The translations under genes and the position numbers were made by a program. Below the pieces are notes generated by a model. It was not told the DNA's origin, made no database searches, and worked only from the letters and a program-made list of their open reading frames with translations. A stretch of DNA of 13,915 nucleotides from Candidatus Wallbacteria bacterium (GTDB taxonomy: Bacteria > Muiribacteriota > UBA6191 > JACPRK01), in contig JACQFU010000246.1 of the NCBI GenBank assembly GCA_016199905.1, positions 1 to 13,915 of the forward strand. The letters are read 5' to 3'. Below are positions 1 to 7,263 of the stretch, in pieces (the first letter of the stretch is position 1; each line of letters opens with the position of its first letter).

Positions 1-484
1 CGCCGGGCTGACGCTCGACGAGCGCGACGGCCTCCGCAAGCTCCCCCGGCGCCAGCTCCAGCAACACCCGAGCCGCACCGCCGCGCGCCACGAAGCCGAG
101 CGTCCCCTCCACGGTACGATCGGCCGCCCCGGCCACGCTCAGCTTGTAGCGGCCTCGGGTCGTCGTCACGCGATCGAGGCCTCGGAGCGCCGCCGTCGCA
201 ACCTCGAGACTCACCTTGTCCTTTCCCTCTACTGACAGGCGGCACGAGCCGCTCGCCAGCGAGAGCGTCGACCGGCGCTCGCCCGAGCGGGCCGTGAGAC
301 TGGCGCTCTGAAGCGGCGCGAGGCGGACCTCCTTTGGCGCCAGCAAGCCGAAGAGGCAGACCTTCACCGGATGATTCAGGGGCGCCGCGGATCTGGCCAG
401 TTGAGCCCGGCAGGCCGCCGATGGAGCGACGGCCTGGACCAGGGCCAGCAGGAGCCCCGGCAGCAGAGTCCGCCGGCCGGTCAT
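1..484 (-). CDS. Secreted protein, possible SpoIID/LytB-domain N-terminus (partial)
   Basis: This minus-strand gene starts at the ATG at 484-482 and runs off the left edge after 161 codons. The ATG overlaps the stop of the upstream gene as ATGA, so the two are probably translationally coupled. Residues 1-26 look like a signal peptide (basic MTGRR, then a leucine/alanine-rich core). After it comes PVKVCLFGLL, then a beta-rich stretch, then GTLGFVARGG followed by LLELAPGELAEAVALVE. That order resembles the start of SpoIID/LytB domains, where a short beta-rich region precedes an 'EdYl.gVv..E' segment; such proteins are peptidoglycan lytic transglycosylases or amidase enhancers. The resemblance is to a pattern, not a firm match, and the catalytic part would lie outside the window. 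The neighbouring penicillin-binding-like gene supports a cell-wall role. It could instead be an unrelated secreted beta-rich protein. Confidence 0.5.
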   Translation of the reverse strand, partial: MTGRRTLLPGLLLALVQAVAPSAACRAQLARSAAPLNHPVKVCLFGLLAPKEVRLAPLQSASLTARSGERRSTLSLASGSCRLSVEGKDKVSLEVATAALRGLDRVTTTRGRYKLSVAGAADRTVEGTLGFVARGGAARVLLELAPGELAEAVALVERQPG

Positions 485-1437
485 TTCGCGTCTCCGGCGG
501 CCCGCCAGATCGCCAGCGCCTTTCCAGCCACTGCCGCCGCCTGCGCGCCGATGCCGCGGTCCAGGTGGACCAGGATTGCCACGCGAGGCCGCCCTTCGGC
601 CAGGCAAGCAAACGCCCAACCCTGAGTGCTGGCCGGATCGACTCGTCCGTCCGGCAGCAGGGTCGGCGCGGTTCCGGTCTTGGCCAGACAGCCCTTCAGG
701 CCGGCGACCCTGGCAGTGCCGGCAAGCGCAGCCAGCTCCAGTCCTTCGCGTACGGCGCGCACGGCCTCCGGACGCCACAGGTAGTGCCTCACCAGAACCG
801 GTTTCGCGCCGTCGAGCCGGTAGAGATACCCGCCGTTGACGCAGGCCACGAGCGCCGCAAGCAGTGCCAGGGGCTCGGCGCGAATGGTGCCGTCGTGTCC
901 TGTGAGCTCGGCCGCCCGCCGCCGCGCGCCCTCCTGTACCGCTTTTCCCCCAGCTCGGGCGCCTGGCTCGACTTGGAGCCCAAGCCCTCGAAAGAAGGCG
1001 CGAGCGGCCTCAGGCTCCACCCGCGCCGCCAGCATCGACGCAAAGCGCTGGCACGAGTAAGCCAACCCCTCGCGGAACCCGACGTTGCCGTGTCCGCGGC
1101 GGTCCCAGCAAGCGTCGAGCGCCCGCACCGCGGCCGGGGACGAGCCACAGCTCGCCAGCGCCGACAGGCAACCGGGGAGTCGGTCGGCAGCCAGCAAGTA
1201 GAGGAACACCTTCAGGAGCGATCCCGGGGGGCGCGGGCCCAGCGCCGGACTGCCTCGCGGCGCGCTGGCCAGCAGGTTACCGGTGTCGGCGTCGGCCGCC
1301 CAGAGTTGCCGGCCGGGGACGCGCGCGGCCTGCTCGAGCGCCGCCTGCAACCGGTCGGCGCCGGCGGACCGGCCCCCGGGCGCGCCGAGAAGCGTGGCCG
1401 CTGCAGCCATCAGAAGGACCTTTCGCCCAGCTCTCAC
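481..1437 (-). CDS. Secreted penicillin-binding-like transpeptidase/beta-lactamase-fold protein
   Basis: The protein has 318 residues from a GTG start at 1437. I chose this start because GGGAAAGG lies just upstream and because it gives a proper signal peptide: basic RAGRK, then the VLLMAAAATLLGA core, with likely cleavage near residue 24-26. An ATG at 1410 would remove the basic part. The three active-site motifs of serine penicillin-recognising enzymes are present in order: S73-L-L-K76 (SxxK), S128-C-Q130 at the SxN position, and K253-T-G255-T. SxN is normally Ser-x-Asn, so Gln130 is unusual. The protein is a lone transpeptidase-type domain without a transglycosylase or dimerisation module. 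It probably acts on peptidoglycan stem peptides in the periplasm. Class D beta-lactamase or a signalling sensor domain are alternatives. It is cotranscribed with the downstream secreted gene through an ATGA overlap. Confidence 0.72.
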   Translation of the reverse strand: MRAGRKVLLMAAAATLLGAPGGRSAGADRLQAALEQAARVPGRQLWAADADTGNLLASAPRGSPALGPRPPGSLLKVFLYLLAADRLPGCLSALASCGSSPAAVRALDACWDRRGHGNVGFREGLAYSCQRFASMLAARVEPEAARAFFRGLGLQVEPGARAGGKAVQEGARRRAAELTGHDGTIRAEPLALLAALVACVNGGYLYRLDGAKPVLVRHYLWRPEAVRAVREGLELAALAGTARVAGLKGCLAKTGTAPTLLPDGRVDPASTQGWAFACLAEGRPRVAILVHLDRGIGAQAAAVAGKALAIWRAAGDAK

Positions 1438-1464
1438 GATGCACCTTTCCCGCCCGAGGTCCGA

Positions 1465-1470
1465 TATAAT
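1465..1470. promoter_or_regulatory. Possible -10 element (TATAAT) in divergent intergenic region
   Basis: The 96-base gap between the divergent penicillin-binding-like gene and the thioredoxin gene contains a perfect TATAAT, an AT island in otherwise GC-rich DNA. On the plus strand it lies 63 bases before the ATG at 1534. Read in the other direction it gives TATTAT, 28 bases before the GTG at 1437. I see no good -35 hexamer at 16-18 bases on either strand, so the direction is undecided and the call rests on the -10 match alone. Confidence 0.35.
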
Positions 1471-1533
1471 AGCGCCATTCCCGCCATCGCGTCCGGACCG
1501 TCCGGCCGTCCAAGCTTTGAAAGAAGCCCCTCC

Positions 1534-2745
1534 ATGCGCGCCTCTCTCTTGTTGCTCTCCACCTCGCTGATGCTGCCGCTCTTTTTCGCCGCGGCGACGG
1601 CCCAGGAGTCCGCAGTCGCGGCGCCGGCAAATCCACCCGGAGAGGCGGGCGATCCGCACGCGGGGCACGCCCACGCTCAGGCGCCGGCCAACCCGCATTC
1701 GATGCCTCAGACGCCGCTGTCCAGCGCGGAACAGGCGGTCGTCAATCAGCTGGACAAGTTGCGCGGTGCGCAGCCGAAGGACCCCAAGGATCAAGCCGCG
1801 CGGATGGCGGAGGCGGAGAAGATCCTGCGAAAACTCGTGGCCGAATTCCCGAACAGCCCCAATCGCGAAGGCTATGCGGTGGGACTGGTGAACATGCTCG
1901 TCGGCGCCCTCGCCGAGCAGATCCAGGCCCACCCCGACGCCAAGGCCGCCCCGGAGCTGAGGCTGGAGCGAGCAAAGTTCCTGATCGAGGCCGGCGAGGG
2001 CAAGAAGGCCATCGAGGAGTTGGAGGTCCTGCGAAAGGACCCGAAGCTCGTCGACTTCATGGGTAACGCGACCTTCCTCGTAGCCTATGCGTACGACCTT
2101 CTGGACGACGTGACGAAGTCGGTGGCCGAGTTCGGCAAACTCGAGGCGGACAAGGACACGGGCATCGCCGCCCAAGGCTTCCTGGGCGAGTCGGAGGCAT
2201 GGCAGAAACGCGGCAACAAAGAGAAGGCCATCCAGGCCGTCGACAACTGCCTGAAGAAAATCTCCGCCCCAAAGGAGGTCGCGCGGCTCCAGGGCACCAA
2301 GCGGACCCTGGGCTTCATGGGACAGCCGGCTCCCGACGTGGAGCTGAAGGGTCTGGATGGAAAGCCGGTCTCGCTCAAGGCCCACCGAGGCAAGGTCGTG
2401 CTCATCGATTTTTTCGCCAGCTGGTGCCTGCCCTGCTACAAGGAGATCCCGGGGCTCAAGAAGCTCGCCGAGAAACACAGGGATGCCAAGTTCGCGATGA
2501 TCGGGATCAGCCTGGACGACGCCGGGAACGAAAAGAAGGTCGAGAAGTTCGCCAAGGATCGCGGCATCGCCTGGCCTGTCGCCCTCCCCGGAAAGAGCTT
2601 CGAGTCCGAGGTTTGCCAGAAGTACAGCGTCGAGGGCATCCCCTTCCTCGTCCTGGTCGATACGGACGGCAAGGTGATCACGGCCGGGCTGCGAGGTCCG
2701 GACCTCAACGCCGCGGTCTCCATTGCGTTGGCGAAGGTGAAGTAG
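1534..2745 (+). CDS. Secreted TPR-like protein with C-terminal TlpA/ResA thioredoxin domain
   Basis: The protein has 403 residues from the ATG at 1534, preceded by a purine-rich AAAGAAG. Residues 1-23 form a signal peptide ending ATA-QE. Residues 38-58 are rich in His, Gly and Pro (H42, H45, H47, H55; PHAGHAHAQ). Residues 60-300 are alpha-helical with a TPR-like pattern of alternating Ala, Leu and charged residues. The C-terminal domain begins near GQPAPDVELKGLDGKPV and carries W297-C298-L-P-C301 and the cis-proline loop G368-I-P370. These are the redox CXXC and substrate-binding proline of TlpA/ResA thioredoxin-fold proteins. It should act outside the cytoplasm, reducing disulfides, for example in cytochrome c or metalloprotein maturation. 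The His-rich linker could bind a metal; that is inference. An ORF in the same frame extends far upstream, but the signal peptide fixes the start. Confidence 0.85.
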   Translation: MRASLLLLSTSLMLPLFFAAATAQESAVAAPANPPGEAGDPHAGHAHAQAPANPHSMPQTPLSSAEQAVVNQLDKLRGAQPKDPKDQAARMAEAEKILRKLVAEFPNSPNREGYAVGLVNMLVGALAEQIQAHPDAKAAPELRLERAKFLIEAGEGKKAIEELEVLRKDPKLVDFMGNATFLVAYAYDLLDDVTKSVAEFGKLEADKDTGIAAQGFLGESEAWQKRGNKEKAIQAVDNCLKKISAPKEVARLQGTKRTLGFMGQPAPDVELKGLDGKPVSLKAHRGKVVLIDFFASWCLPCYKEIPGLKKLAEKHRDAKFAMIGISLDDAGNEKKVEKFAKDRGIAWPVALPGKSFESEVCQKYSVEGIPFLVLVDTDGKVITAGLRGPDLNAAVSIALAKVK

Positions 2746-2809
2746 CGGCAGCCGGCAGGCCGAAGCGAGAGCTGCAGTCTGGAGCTGCGCCGCAGGCTCG
2801 AGGTCTCCA

Positions 2810-3349
2810 ATGATCGTCTTGACCGCGGTGGGAAAGGATCGGCCCGGGATCGCGTCGCGCGTGACCCGGGTGCTCTACGAGTCGGACTGCAACATCGAGG
2901 ACGCTTCGATGACGATCCTGTGCGGCGAGTTTGCGATACTTTTGATGCTCTCGGCTCCGCCCGGGCTCGATCTCCGCGAGCTCGACGAGCGCTTTGACGC
3001 GGTGCGTCACGACATGGAGCTCCTCGTCGCGCTCCGCGACGTAACCTCCGATCCGGGCCCGGGCGAGGAATTGGACGGCCGGCCCGCCTACGTCGTGAGC
3101 GTCACCGGAGCCGACAAGCCCGGCATCGTCTGGCGCGTCACCGACCTGCTGGCCGCCGGGGGGGCGAACATCACGGACCTCGAATCCAAGGTCGTTCAGT
3201 CCGGCGCCGCGCGGGTCTACCTGCTCGTGCTGGAGATCGTCGTCCCGCAGGGAACGGACTTGCCTGCGCTGGAGGGGCGCCTCCGCGAGCTTGGAGCCGA
3301 GATCGGCGTCGAGATTCACGTCAATCCGCTCGAGACCGCCGCGCTCTAG
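2810..3349 (+). CDS. Tandem ACT-domain protein, GcvR-like
   Basis: The protein has 179 residues from an ATG at 2810, with GAGG six bases upstream. It contains two ACT domains, residues 1-75 and 93-173. Each opens with the ligand-loop signature: D10-R-P-G-I14 in the first and D102-K-P-G-I106 in the second. Each is followed by a helix (SRVTRVL, WRVTDLLA) and then N-I-x-D (28-31 and 120-123). The arrangement and length match the GcvR-like family, small cytoplasmic proteins that bind amino acids and control partner proteins; in E. coli GcvR antagonises GcvA. No DNA-binding domain is present, so any regulation would be through protein contact. The deformylase gene starts 23 bases downstream, so the two probably share a transcript. 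No gcv genes are in the window, so the target is unknown. Confidence 0.85.
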   Translation: MIVLTAVGKDRPGIASRVTRVLYESDCNIEDASMTILCGEFAILLMLSAPPGLDLRELDERFDAVRHDMELLVALRDVTSDPGPGEELDGRPAYVVSVTGADKPGIVWRVTDLLAAGGANITDLESKVVQSGAARVYLLVLEIVVPQGTDLPALEGRLRELGAEIGVEIHVNPLETAAL

Positions 3350-3372
3350 CCCGGGCGCGGTCCACGCCCTGC

Positions 3373-3882
3373 ATGCCCGTCCTGCCCGTGCTGACCTACC
3401 CGGCGCCCGAACTGCGCCGGGTCTCCAGCGCAATCGAGGTCTATGACGGCTCTGCGGACGCGCTGGCCGCCGATCTGGTGCAAACCGTAAACAGCTTTCC
3501 AGGGTGTGTGGGGATCGCGGCGCCCCAGACCGGCGACGCCCGGCGGCTCATCGCGATCGACGCCTCGCGCCATCGCAAGCCCGTGGCCAATCGCGGATTA
3601 CTGGTGCTGGCCAATCCGGTAGTGCTCGCCCGGGAGGGCAGCCAGATCTTTCGTGAAGGTTGCCTGTCGCTTCCGGACTATACGGCCAACGTGTTGCGGG
3701 CCACGGCAGTCACCGTGCGCGGCATCGATCGCGCCGGGGAGGAGCTGACACTCACGGCGGAGGGCTTCGAGGCCGTGGTGCTGCAACACGAGATCGACCA
3801 CCTCGACGGGGTGCTGTTCATCGACCGGGTGGCCAGCCTCAAGCGCGATATCTTCCGCAGGCAACCCGCGTCTCTTCGCTGA
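3373..3882 (+). CDS. def: Peptide deformylase
   Basis: The protein has 169 residues, the usual size. Peptide deformylase is a metalloenzyme that removes the formyl group from the N-terminal methionine of new proteins. All three family motifs are present: motif 1 as G44-C-V-G-I-A-A-P-Q52, motif 2 as E95-G-C-L-S99, and motif 3 as H139-E-I-D-H143. C97, H139 and H143 are the metal ligands and E140 is the catalytic acid. The N-terminal VLTYPAPELR matches the usual 'l.yPdp.Lr' opening. No clear Shine-Dalgarno precedes the ATG; translation may follow from the ACT gene 23 bases upstream. No fmt gene (methionyl-tRNA formyltransferase, a common neighbour) is visible; the methyltransferase gene converges eight bases downstream. 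The C-terminus ends shortly after the motif-3 helix. Confidence 0.95.
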   Translation: MPVLPVLTYPAPELRRVSSAIEVYDGSADALAADLVQTVNSFPGCVGIAAPQTGDARRLIAIDASRHRKPVANRGLLVLANPVVLAREGSQIFREGCLSLPDYTANVLRATAVTVRGIDRAGEELTLTAEGFEAVVLQHEIDHLDGVLFIDRVASLKRDIFRRQPASLR

Positions 3883-3890
3883 ACGCTCGG

Positions 3891-4673
3891 TCACTTCTTG
3901 CCGATGACGTAGACCTCCGGGGGCCGATCCAGCCGCTCCGCCACATCGGCGGCGAAGGTCCCAACCTCGGCGATCTCGAGCGAGAGCTGATCGATCCAGG
4001 GCGCCACCCAGGCTAGCACGCGCCTGCGTATCGCCCGGCGCAGGCCTCCCGGCCCTGCGACGCCCGCCATCGGCCTGGGGCGCCCGAGCTCCTCGGCCAG
4101 TTGACGGATCCGCGGCAGGCGATCGCCGAAGAAGGGCTGGCCTGGCGGATTTTCACCGATCCCGGCAATCCGGAAGCCGACCGACAGCAACATGTGGGAG
4201 AGCAGGTCCGGATGGTAAAAGCGAACGTGGCCGGGGTGGGCGTGGAAGTACTCCAGATGCGAATAGAGGGCGCGACTGTTGGGCGTCACGAGCACGATCG
4301 TGCCCCCGGGCGCGAGCAGCCGATGACAGCCCGCCACCAGACGCTCGGCGCCGGACGCCGGGAGGTGCTCGACGACGTGGGCGCAGAAGACTCCGCCGGC
4401 GCTCGCCGGAGCCGCCGCTTGCATGAACTCCAGCAGATCGGCGCCCTCGACTGCGAGCCCCTCGGCTGCGGCGGCTGCGACTTGGGCGGCGTCGGCGTCC
4501 ACGCCGCGAGCAGCAATGCCCGCGGTCCGCAGCAGTTCCAGAAAGTAGCCCGGACCGCATCCGAGGTCGATCACCGGCGCGCAATCGTGGAACAGCTCGA
4601 CGTACCTTCGCTGAATGCGCTGCACCGACTCGCGGGTCGTCAGCAGGTGCGCCTCCAACGTCGATCGGTCCAC
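3891..4673 (-). CDS. Class I SAM-dependent methyltransferase
   Basis: The protein has 260 residues from a GTG start at 4673. GGAGG at 4685-4681 lies seven bases upstream, which decides the start. The SAM-binding motif I is VIDLGCGPGYF near residues 34-44, followed by an acidic residue at the end of strand 2 (GVDAD), CAHVVEHL (motif II/III region) and LAPGGTIVLVTPN (post-motif). The first ~30 residues are helical and charged. The region after FYHPDLL (around residues 155-165) is like the methyltransf_11/23 group that often modifies sugars, lipids or quinone-like substrates. A His-rich stretch (YFHAHPGHVRFYH) sits near the expected substrate pocket. The substrate cannot be read from sequence. 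The gene converges with the deformylase (eight bases between stops) and diverges from the K+ channel gene. Confidence 0.85.
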   Translation of the reverse strand: MDRSTLEAHLLTTRESVQRIQRRYVELFHDCAPVIDLGCGPGYFLELLRTAGIAARGVDADAAQVAAAAAEGLAVEGADLLEFMQAAAPASAGGVFCAHVVEHLPASGAERLVAGCHRLLAPGGTIVLVTPNSRALYSHLEYFHAHPGHVRFYHPDLLSHMLLSVGFRIAGIGENPPGQPFFGDRLPRIRQLAEELGRPRPMAGVAGPGGLRRAIRRRVLAWVAPWIDQLSLEIAEVGTFAADVAERLDRPPEVYVIGKK

Positions 4674-4724
4674 GTGGCATCCTCCGGGGCGGTCGGGGGC
4701 GCGGGGCGCGGTTCCCGGAGCCGC

Positions 4725-4753
4725 TTGATTCGAAACCGAAGTGCGCTTATCGT
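4725..4753 (+). promoter_or_regulatory. Likely promoter of the K+ channel gene
   Basis: TTGATT at 4725-4730 and TATCGT at 4748-4753 are separated by 17 bases, an acceptable sigma70-type pair. The GTG start at 4765 lies only 11 bases after the -10 box, so the transcript would have a leader of about five bases, nearly leaderless. This fits the lack of a Shine-Dalgarno before the GTG. Only the hexamers are seen; activity is inferred. Confidence 0.4.
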
Positions 4754-4764
4754 AATCGCGACCC

Positions 4765-5778
4765 GTGCTTCAACGCATCAAATACTGCGTCCTGCTGCTG
4801 TTACTCACGTTCCTCACGGGCGTGGCCGGCTATATGGTGCTGGGAGGCGCAAAGTGGTCGCTGCTCGACGCCGTCTACATGACGGCGATCACGCTCACGA
4901 CGGTCGGGTACGAGGAGGCGCACGACCTGTCGGACAACCCGGCGCTGCGCATCTTCACCATCGTCTTGGTGGTCACGGGTTACGGCGTAGTTATTTTCTG
5001 TACCTCAACCGTCACGGCCTATCTGGTCGAGGGCGACCTGGCGGAGTACCTGCGGAGGCGCAAGATGATCAAGGCAATCCAGGCGCTCAAGGACCACTAC
5101 ATCGTCTGCGGCGGCGGCGAGACGGGCCTGGTGGTGGTCCACGAGCTCATTAGCACGGGCAACCCGTTCGTCATGATCGAAAACGACCAGGCGCGCGTTT
5201 CGAAGATCGTGGAGCACTATCAGCACGGGTTCCACGTGCTGCAGGGCGACGCCACCGACGATGAAGTGCTCATCGAAGCCGGCATCGAGAGAGCCAAGGG
5301 CCTGATGATCGTCCTGGAGTCCGACAAGGACGCGCTCTTTGTGACGCTCTCGGCCCGGCAGCTGAATCGAAACGTGAGAATCGTTGCCAAGGCCGTCGAC
5401 CAGCGCAGCCGGGACAAACTGGTGAAGGCCGGTGCGGACGCCGTCGTGACGGCCATCTTCATCGGCGGAATGCGCATCGCCAGCGAAATGCTCAGGCCGA
5501 AGGTCGTCAACTTCCTCGACGAGATGCTGCGCGACACGCAGTCCGCCGCCCGTTTCGAGGAGCTCGAGGTCCGGCAAAACTCGTCGATTGCCGGGAAGAC
5601 GATCGCCGAGGCGGCGCTCTTCGAAAAGTGCGGCGTGCTGATTATCGCCTTCCGGCCGAAGGGAAGCGATCGTTTCGTCTACAACCCGCCGGCGACCACC
5701 CTGCTGGCGCCCGAGAGCGTCATGGTCGTGCTGGCGAACAAGGAGACCGTGCCCAAGCTCCGGGCGCTGGCGAGTTGA
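4765..5778 (+). CDS. Two-transmembrane potassium channel with RCK (TrkA-N/TrkA-C) domain
   Basis: The protein has 337 residues from a GTG start. Transmembrane helix 1 spans about residues 7-27, the pore helix about 33-44, and the selectivity filter is T45-T-V-G-Y49 followed by two Glu. Helix 2 spans about 61-86, with a glycine-containing TGYGVV hinge. The RCK Rossmann fold starts at H111-Y-I-V-C-G-G-G-E-T-G121 and includes VLQGDATDDEVL, typical of TrkA-N. A TrkA-C domain lies at about 245-335. The layout is that of MthK/Kch-type channels: a tetrameric K+ pore gated by ligand (nucleotide or divalent ion) binding to a cytoplasmic RCK ring. The start has no Shine-Dalgarno; a promoter just upstream suggests near-leaderless translation. 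The hydrolase gene 90 bases downstream may be cotranscribed. Confidence 0.93.
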   Translation: MLQRIKYCVLLLLLTFLTGVAGYMVLGGAKWSLLDAVYMTAITLTTVGYEEAHDLSDNPALRIFTIVLVVTGYGVVIFCTSTVTAYLVEGDLAEYLRRRKMIKAIQALKDHYIVCGGGETGLVVVHELISTGNPFVMIENDQARVSKIVEHYQHGFHVLQGDATDDEVLIEAGIERAKGLMIVLESDKDALFVTLSARQLNRNVRIVAKAVDQRSRDKLVKAGADAVVTAIFIGGMRIASEMLRPKVVNFLDEMLRDTQSAARFEELEVRQNSSIAGKTIAEAALFEKCGVLIIAFRPKGSDRFVYNPPATTLLAPESVMVVLANKETVPKLRALAS

Positions 5779-5868
5779 GCCGGCGCGATGACCGACGACG
5801 GCGCGCCGCCGCAACCTGCTCTCCAGCCCGGCAGCGGCCGTCATTCGGACACGAAAGAGCGATCGCGT

Positions 5869-6717
5869 ATGAGCATCCTGTACCTGCTCGGCGGCGCCTA
5901 CTTCGCGCTGCTGGTGGTGCTGCTGGCCGTCGAGGACCGCCTGGTATTCATCCCCGACCGGCAGCTCACGGAGACCCCGCGCAACCACGGCGCCGACTAC
6001 GAGGACGTGCACGTCACCGCCGAGGACGGCGTGCAATTGCACGGCTGGTGGGTACCGGCGGCAGCCCCGGCCCCCGGTTCGCCGGTGACGCGGACTCGTC
6101 CTCGATACAGCCTGCTCTTCATGCATGGCAATGCGGGGAACATCTCCGACCGCGCGGAAAACGCAGCCAGGCTGGCACGGCTGGGAGTCGACATTTTGCT
6201 TTTCGACTACCGCGGCTACGGCAAAAGCCAGGGCAGTCCGTCGGAGAAGGGCGCCTACCTCGATGCTCGGGCGATGTTGGGCCACCTGCTCGCTCGCCCG
6301 GGCGTCGATCCCGAGCGCGTCCTGTTCTTCGGCCGCTCGCTGGGCGCGGCCGTGGCGATCGAGCTGGCGACCTTCCGTACGCCGGCCGGGCTGATCGCCG
6401 AGAGCCCCTTCTGTTCGGTGAAGGACATCGCGGCGTCCATCTTCCCCTACAGTCTCTGGACTCCGTTCATCCCGCGACACTTCGACAACCTGGCCCGGAT
6501 CGCGCGCGTGAAGTGTCCCGTGATGGTCATCCACGGGCACGCCGACGAGATCATCCCTTTCCACCACGGCGAACGTGTCTTCCGCGCGGCACCCGAGCCC
6601 AAGCGCTTCTTCGACAAGGGCGGCCTGCACAACGACCTCTACGGGACCGACCCGAAGGCCTACTTCGCCGCCTTCGAGAACTTCGTGGAGAGCCTCGAGG
6701 CGCGCCGCCAACGCTAG
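5869..6717 (+). CDS. Membrane-anchored alpha/beta hydrolase (Bem46/ABHD13-like)
   Basis: The protein has 282 residues from the ATG at 5869. An in-frame ATG at 5788 would add 27 polar residues before the membrane segment; I prefer 5869 because the family normally begins with the hydrophobic helix (residues 2-20) and then LVFIPDR. The fold signatures are complete: oxyanion region H86-G-N-A-G-N91, FDYRGYGKSQG (112-122), nucleophile elbow G155-R-S157-L-G159, acid D226 in HGHADEIIP, and H254 in GGLHNDLY. S157/D226/H254 should form the catalytic triad. Bem46/ABHD13 proteins are serine hydrolases of mostly unknown substrate that sit on membranes. The TAG stop is shared as CTAG with the convergent minus-strand gene. 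Confidence 0.88.
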   Translation: MSILYLLGGAYFALLVVLLAVEDRLVFIPDRQLTETPRNHGADYEDVHVTAEDGVQLHGWWVPAAAPAPGSPVTRTRPRYSLLFMHGNAGNISDRAENAARLARLGVDILLFDYRGYGKSQGSPSEKGAYLDARAMLGHLLARPGVDPERVLFFGRSLGAAVAIELATFRTPAGLIAESPFCSVKDIAASIFPYSLWTPFIPRHFDNLARIARVKCPVMVIHGHADEIIPFHHGERVFRAAPEPKRFFDKGGLHNDLYGTDPKAYFAAFENFVESLEARRQR

Positions 6718-7211
6718 GGGCGAGTGCCGGGAGTCTCGAAGGCGGCGGGCAGCGGCCTGGGGACCGTCAACCCCACTTCGGAGTCGTGAAGCGCGCGGAG
6801 TCGCTCCAGGGCGCTGGGGGCCGGCGGCCGACGGACGCGGGGCAGGAACGACGCCGGCACGTCCGGAAGTGCGTTCGCGATCGGAGCGCTGATGGCTGGA
6901 GCAGGCTGCACCAGCGGGGGGACGACCGTGAGGATCGGTGCCGGGCGTTCATCGAAGGCAACCTGGCCTTGCGGCGTCACCCGGCTCGTCGCAGGCACCG
7001 GCAGCTCCGAGCCCTTCCAGTGGAGCCGCGCAGTGCCGGGCCGTGGACCGGGCAGCTTGAGATGGGCAAGGGCCTCGTCGGGAGGCATCATCTGCACGAT
7101 CAGGATCTTTCCGGTCGCCTTTTCGTAAAGCAACATCCAGTCGGCTCGCGCGGGCACGGCGGCCGAGAGAAGCGTCAGGGCAAGCAGTGGCAGCAATGAA
7201 GGACGAGACAT
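6714..7211 (-). CDS. Secreted proline-rich protein of unknown function
   Basis: I do not recognise a family. The protein has 165 residues from an ATG at 7211. Residues 1-23 form a clear signal peptide (MSRPSLLPLLALTLL, cleavage after ARA). The mature part begins DWMLLYEKATGKILIVQMM, a likely beta hairpin, and continues to about residue 90 with mixed strands. The rest (90-165) is rich in Pro and Ala with little predicted fold (for example PPLVQPAPAISAPIA). There are no cysteines and no second membrane segment, so a periplasmic or secreted location is expected. It lies 52 bases downstream of the reductase gene, on the same strand, as the likely last gene of the PHA operon. Its stop overlaps the stop of the convergent hydrolase gene. 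The upstream GGGGCGAG gives only a weak ribosome site. Confidence 0.7.
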   Translation of the reverse strand: MSRPSLLPLLALTLLSAAVPARADWMLLYEKATGKILIVQMMPPDEALAHLKLPGPRPGTARLHWKGSELPVPATSRVTPQGQVAFDERPAPILTVVPPLVQPAPAISAPIANALPDVPASFLPRVRRPPAPSALERLRALHDSEVGLTVPRPLPAAFETPGTRP

Positions 7212-7263
7212 CTCGCCCCAGAGTCTTAGCGCGGCCCCGAGCGCCCGTCAAAGCGGACAGCTC

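Noticed and set aside
334..1533. Upstream extension of the thioredoxin frame to 803 codons
   Set aside because: The first 400 codons are antisense to the PBP-like gene; the signal peptide at 1534 marks the true start.
1438..2478. Upstream extension of the PBP-like frame to 665 codons
   Set aside because: The extra part is antisense to the thioredoxin gene; the GTG at 1437 has a ribosome site and gives a signal peptide.
5788..5868. Earlier ATG for the alpha/beta hydrolase
   Set aside because: It would add 27 polar residues ahead of the membrane anchor, has no better ribosome site and is not typical of the family.
5005..6711. A 568-codon open frame on the minus strand
   Set aside because: It is antisense to the K+ channel and hydrolase genes, both of which have full motifs; no ribosome site or family signature supports it.
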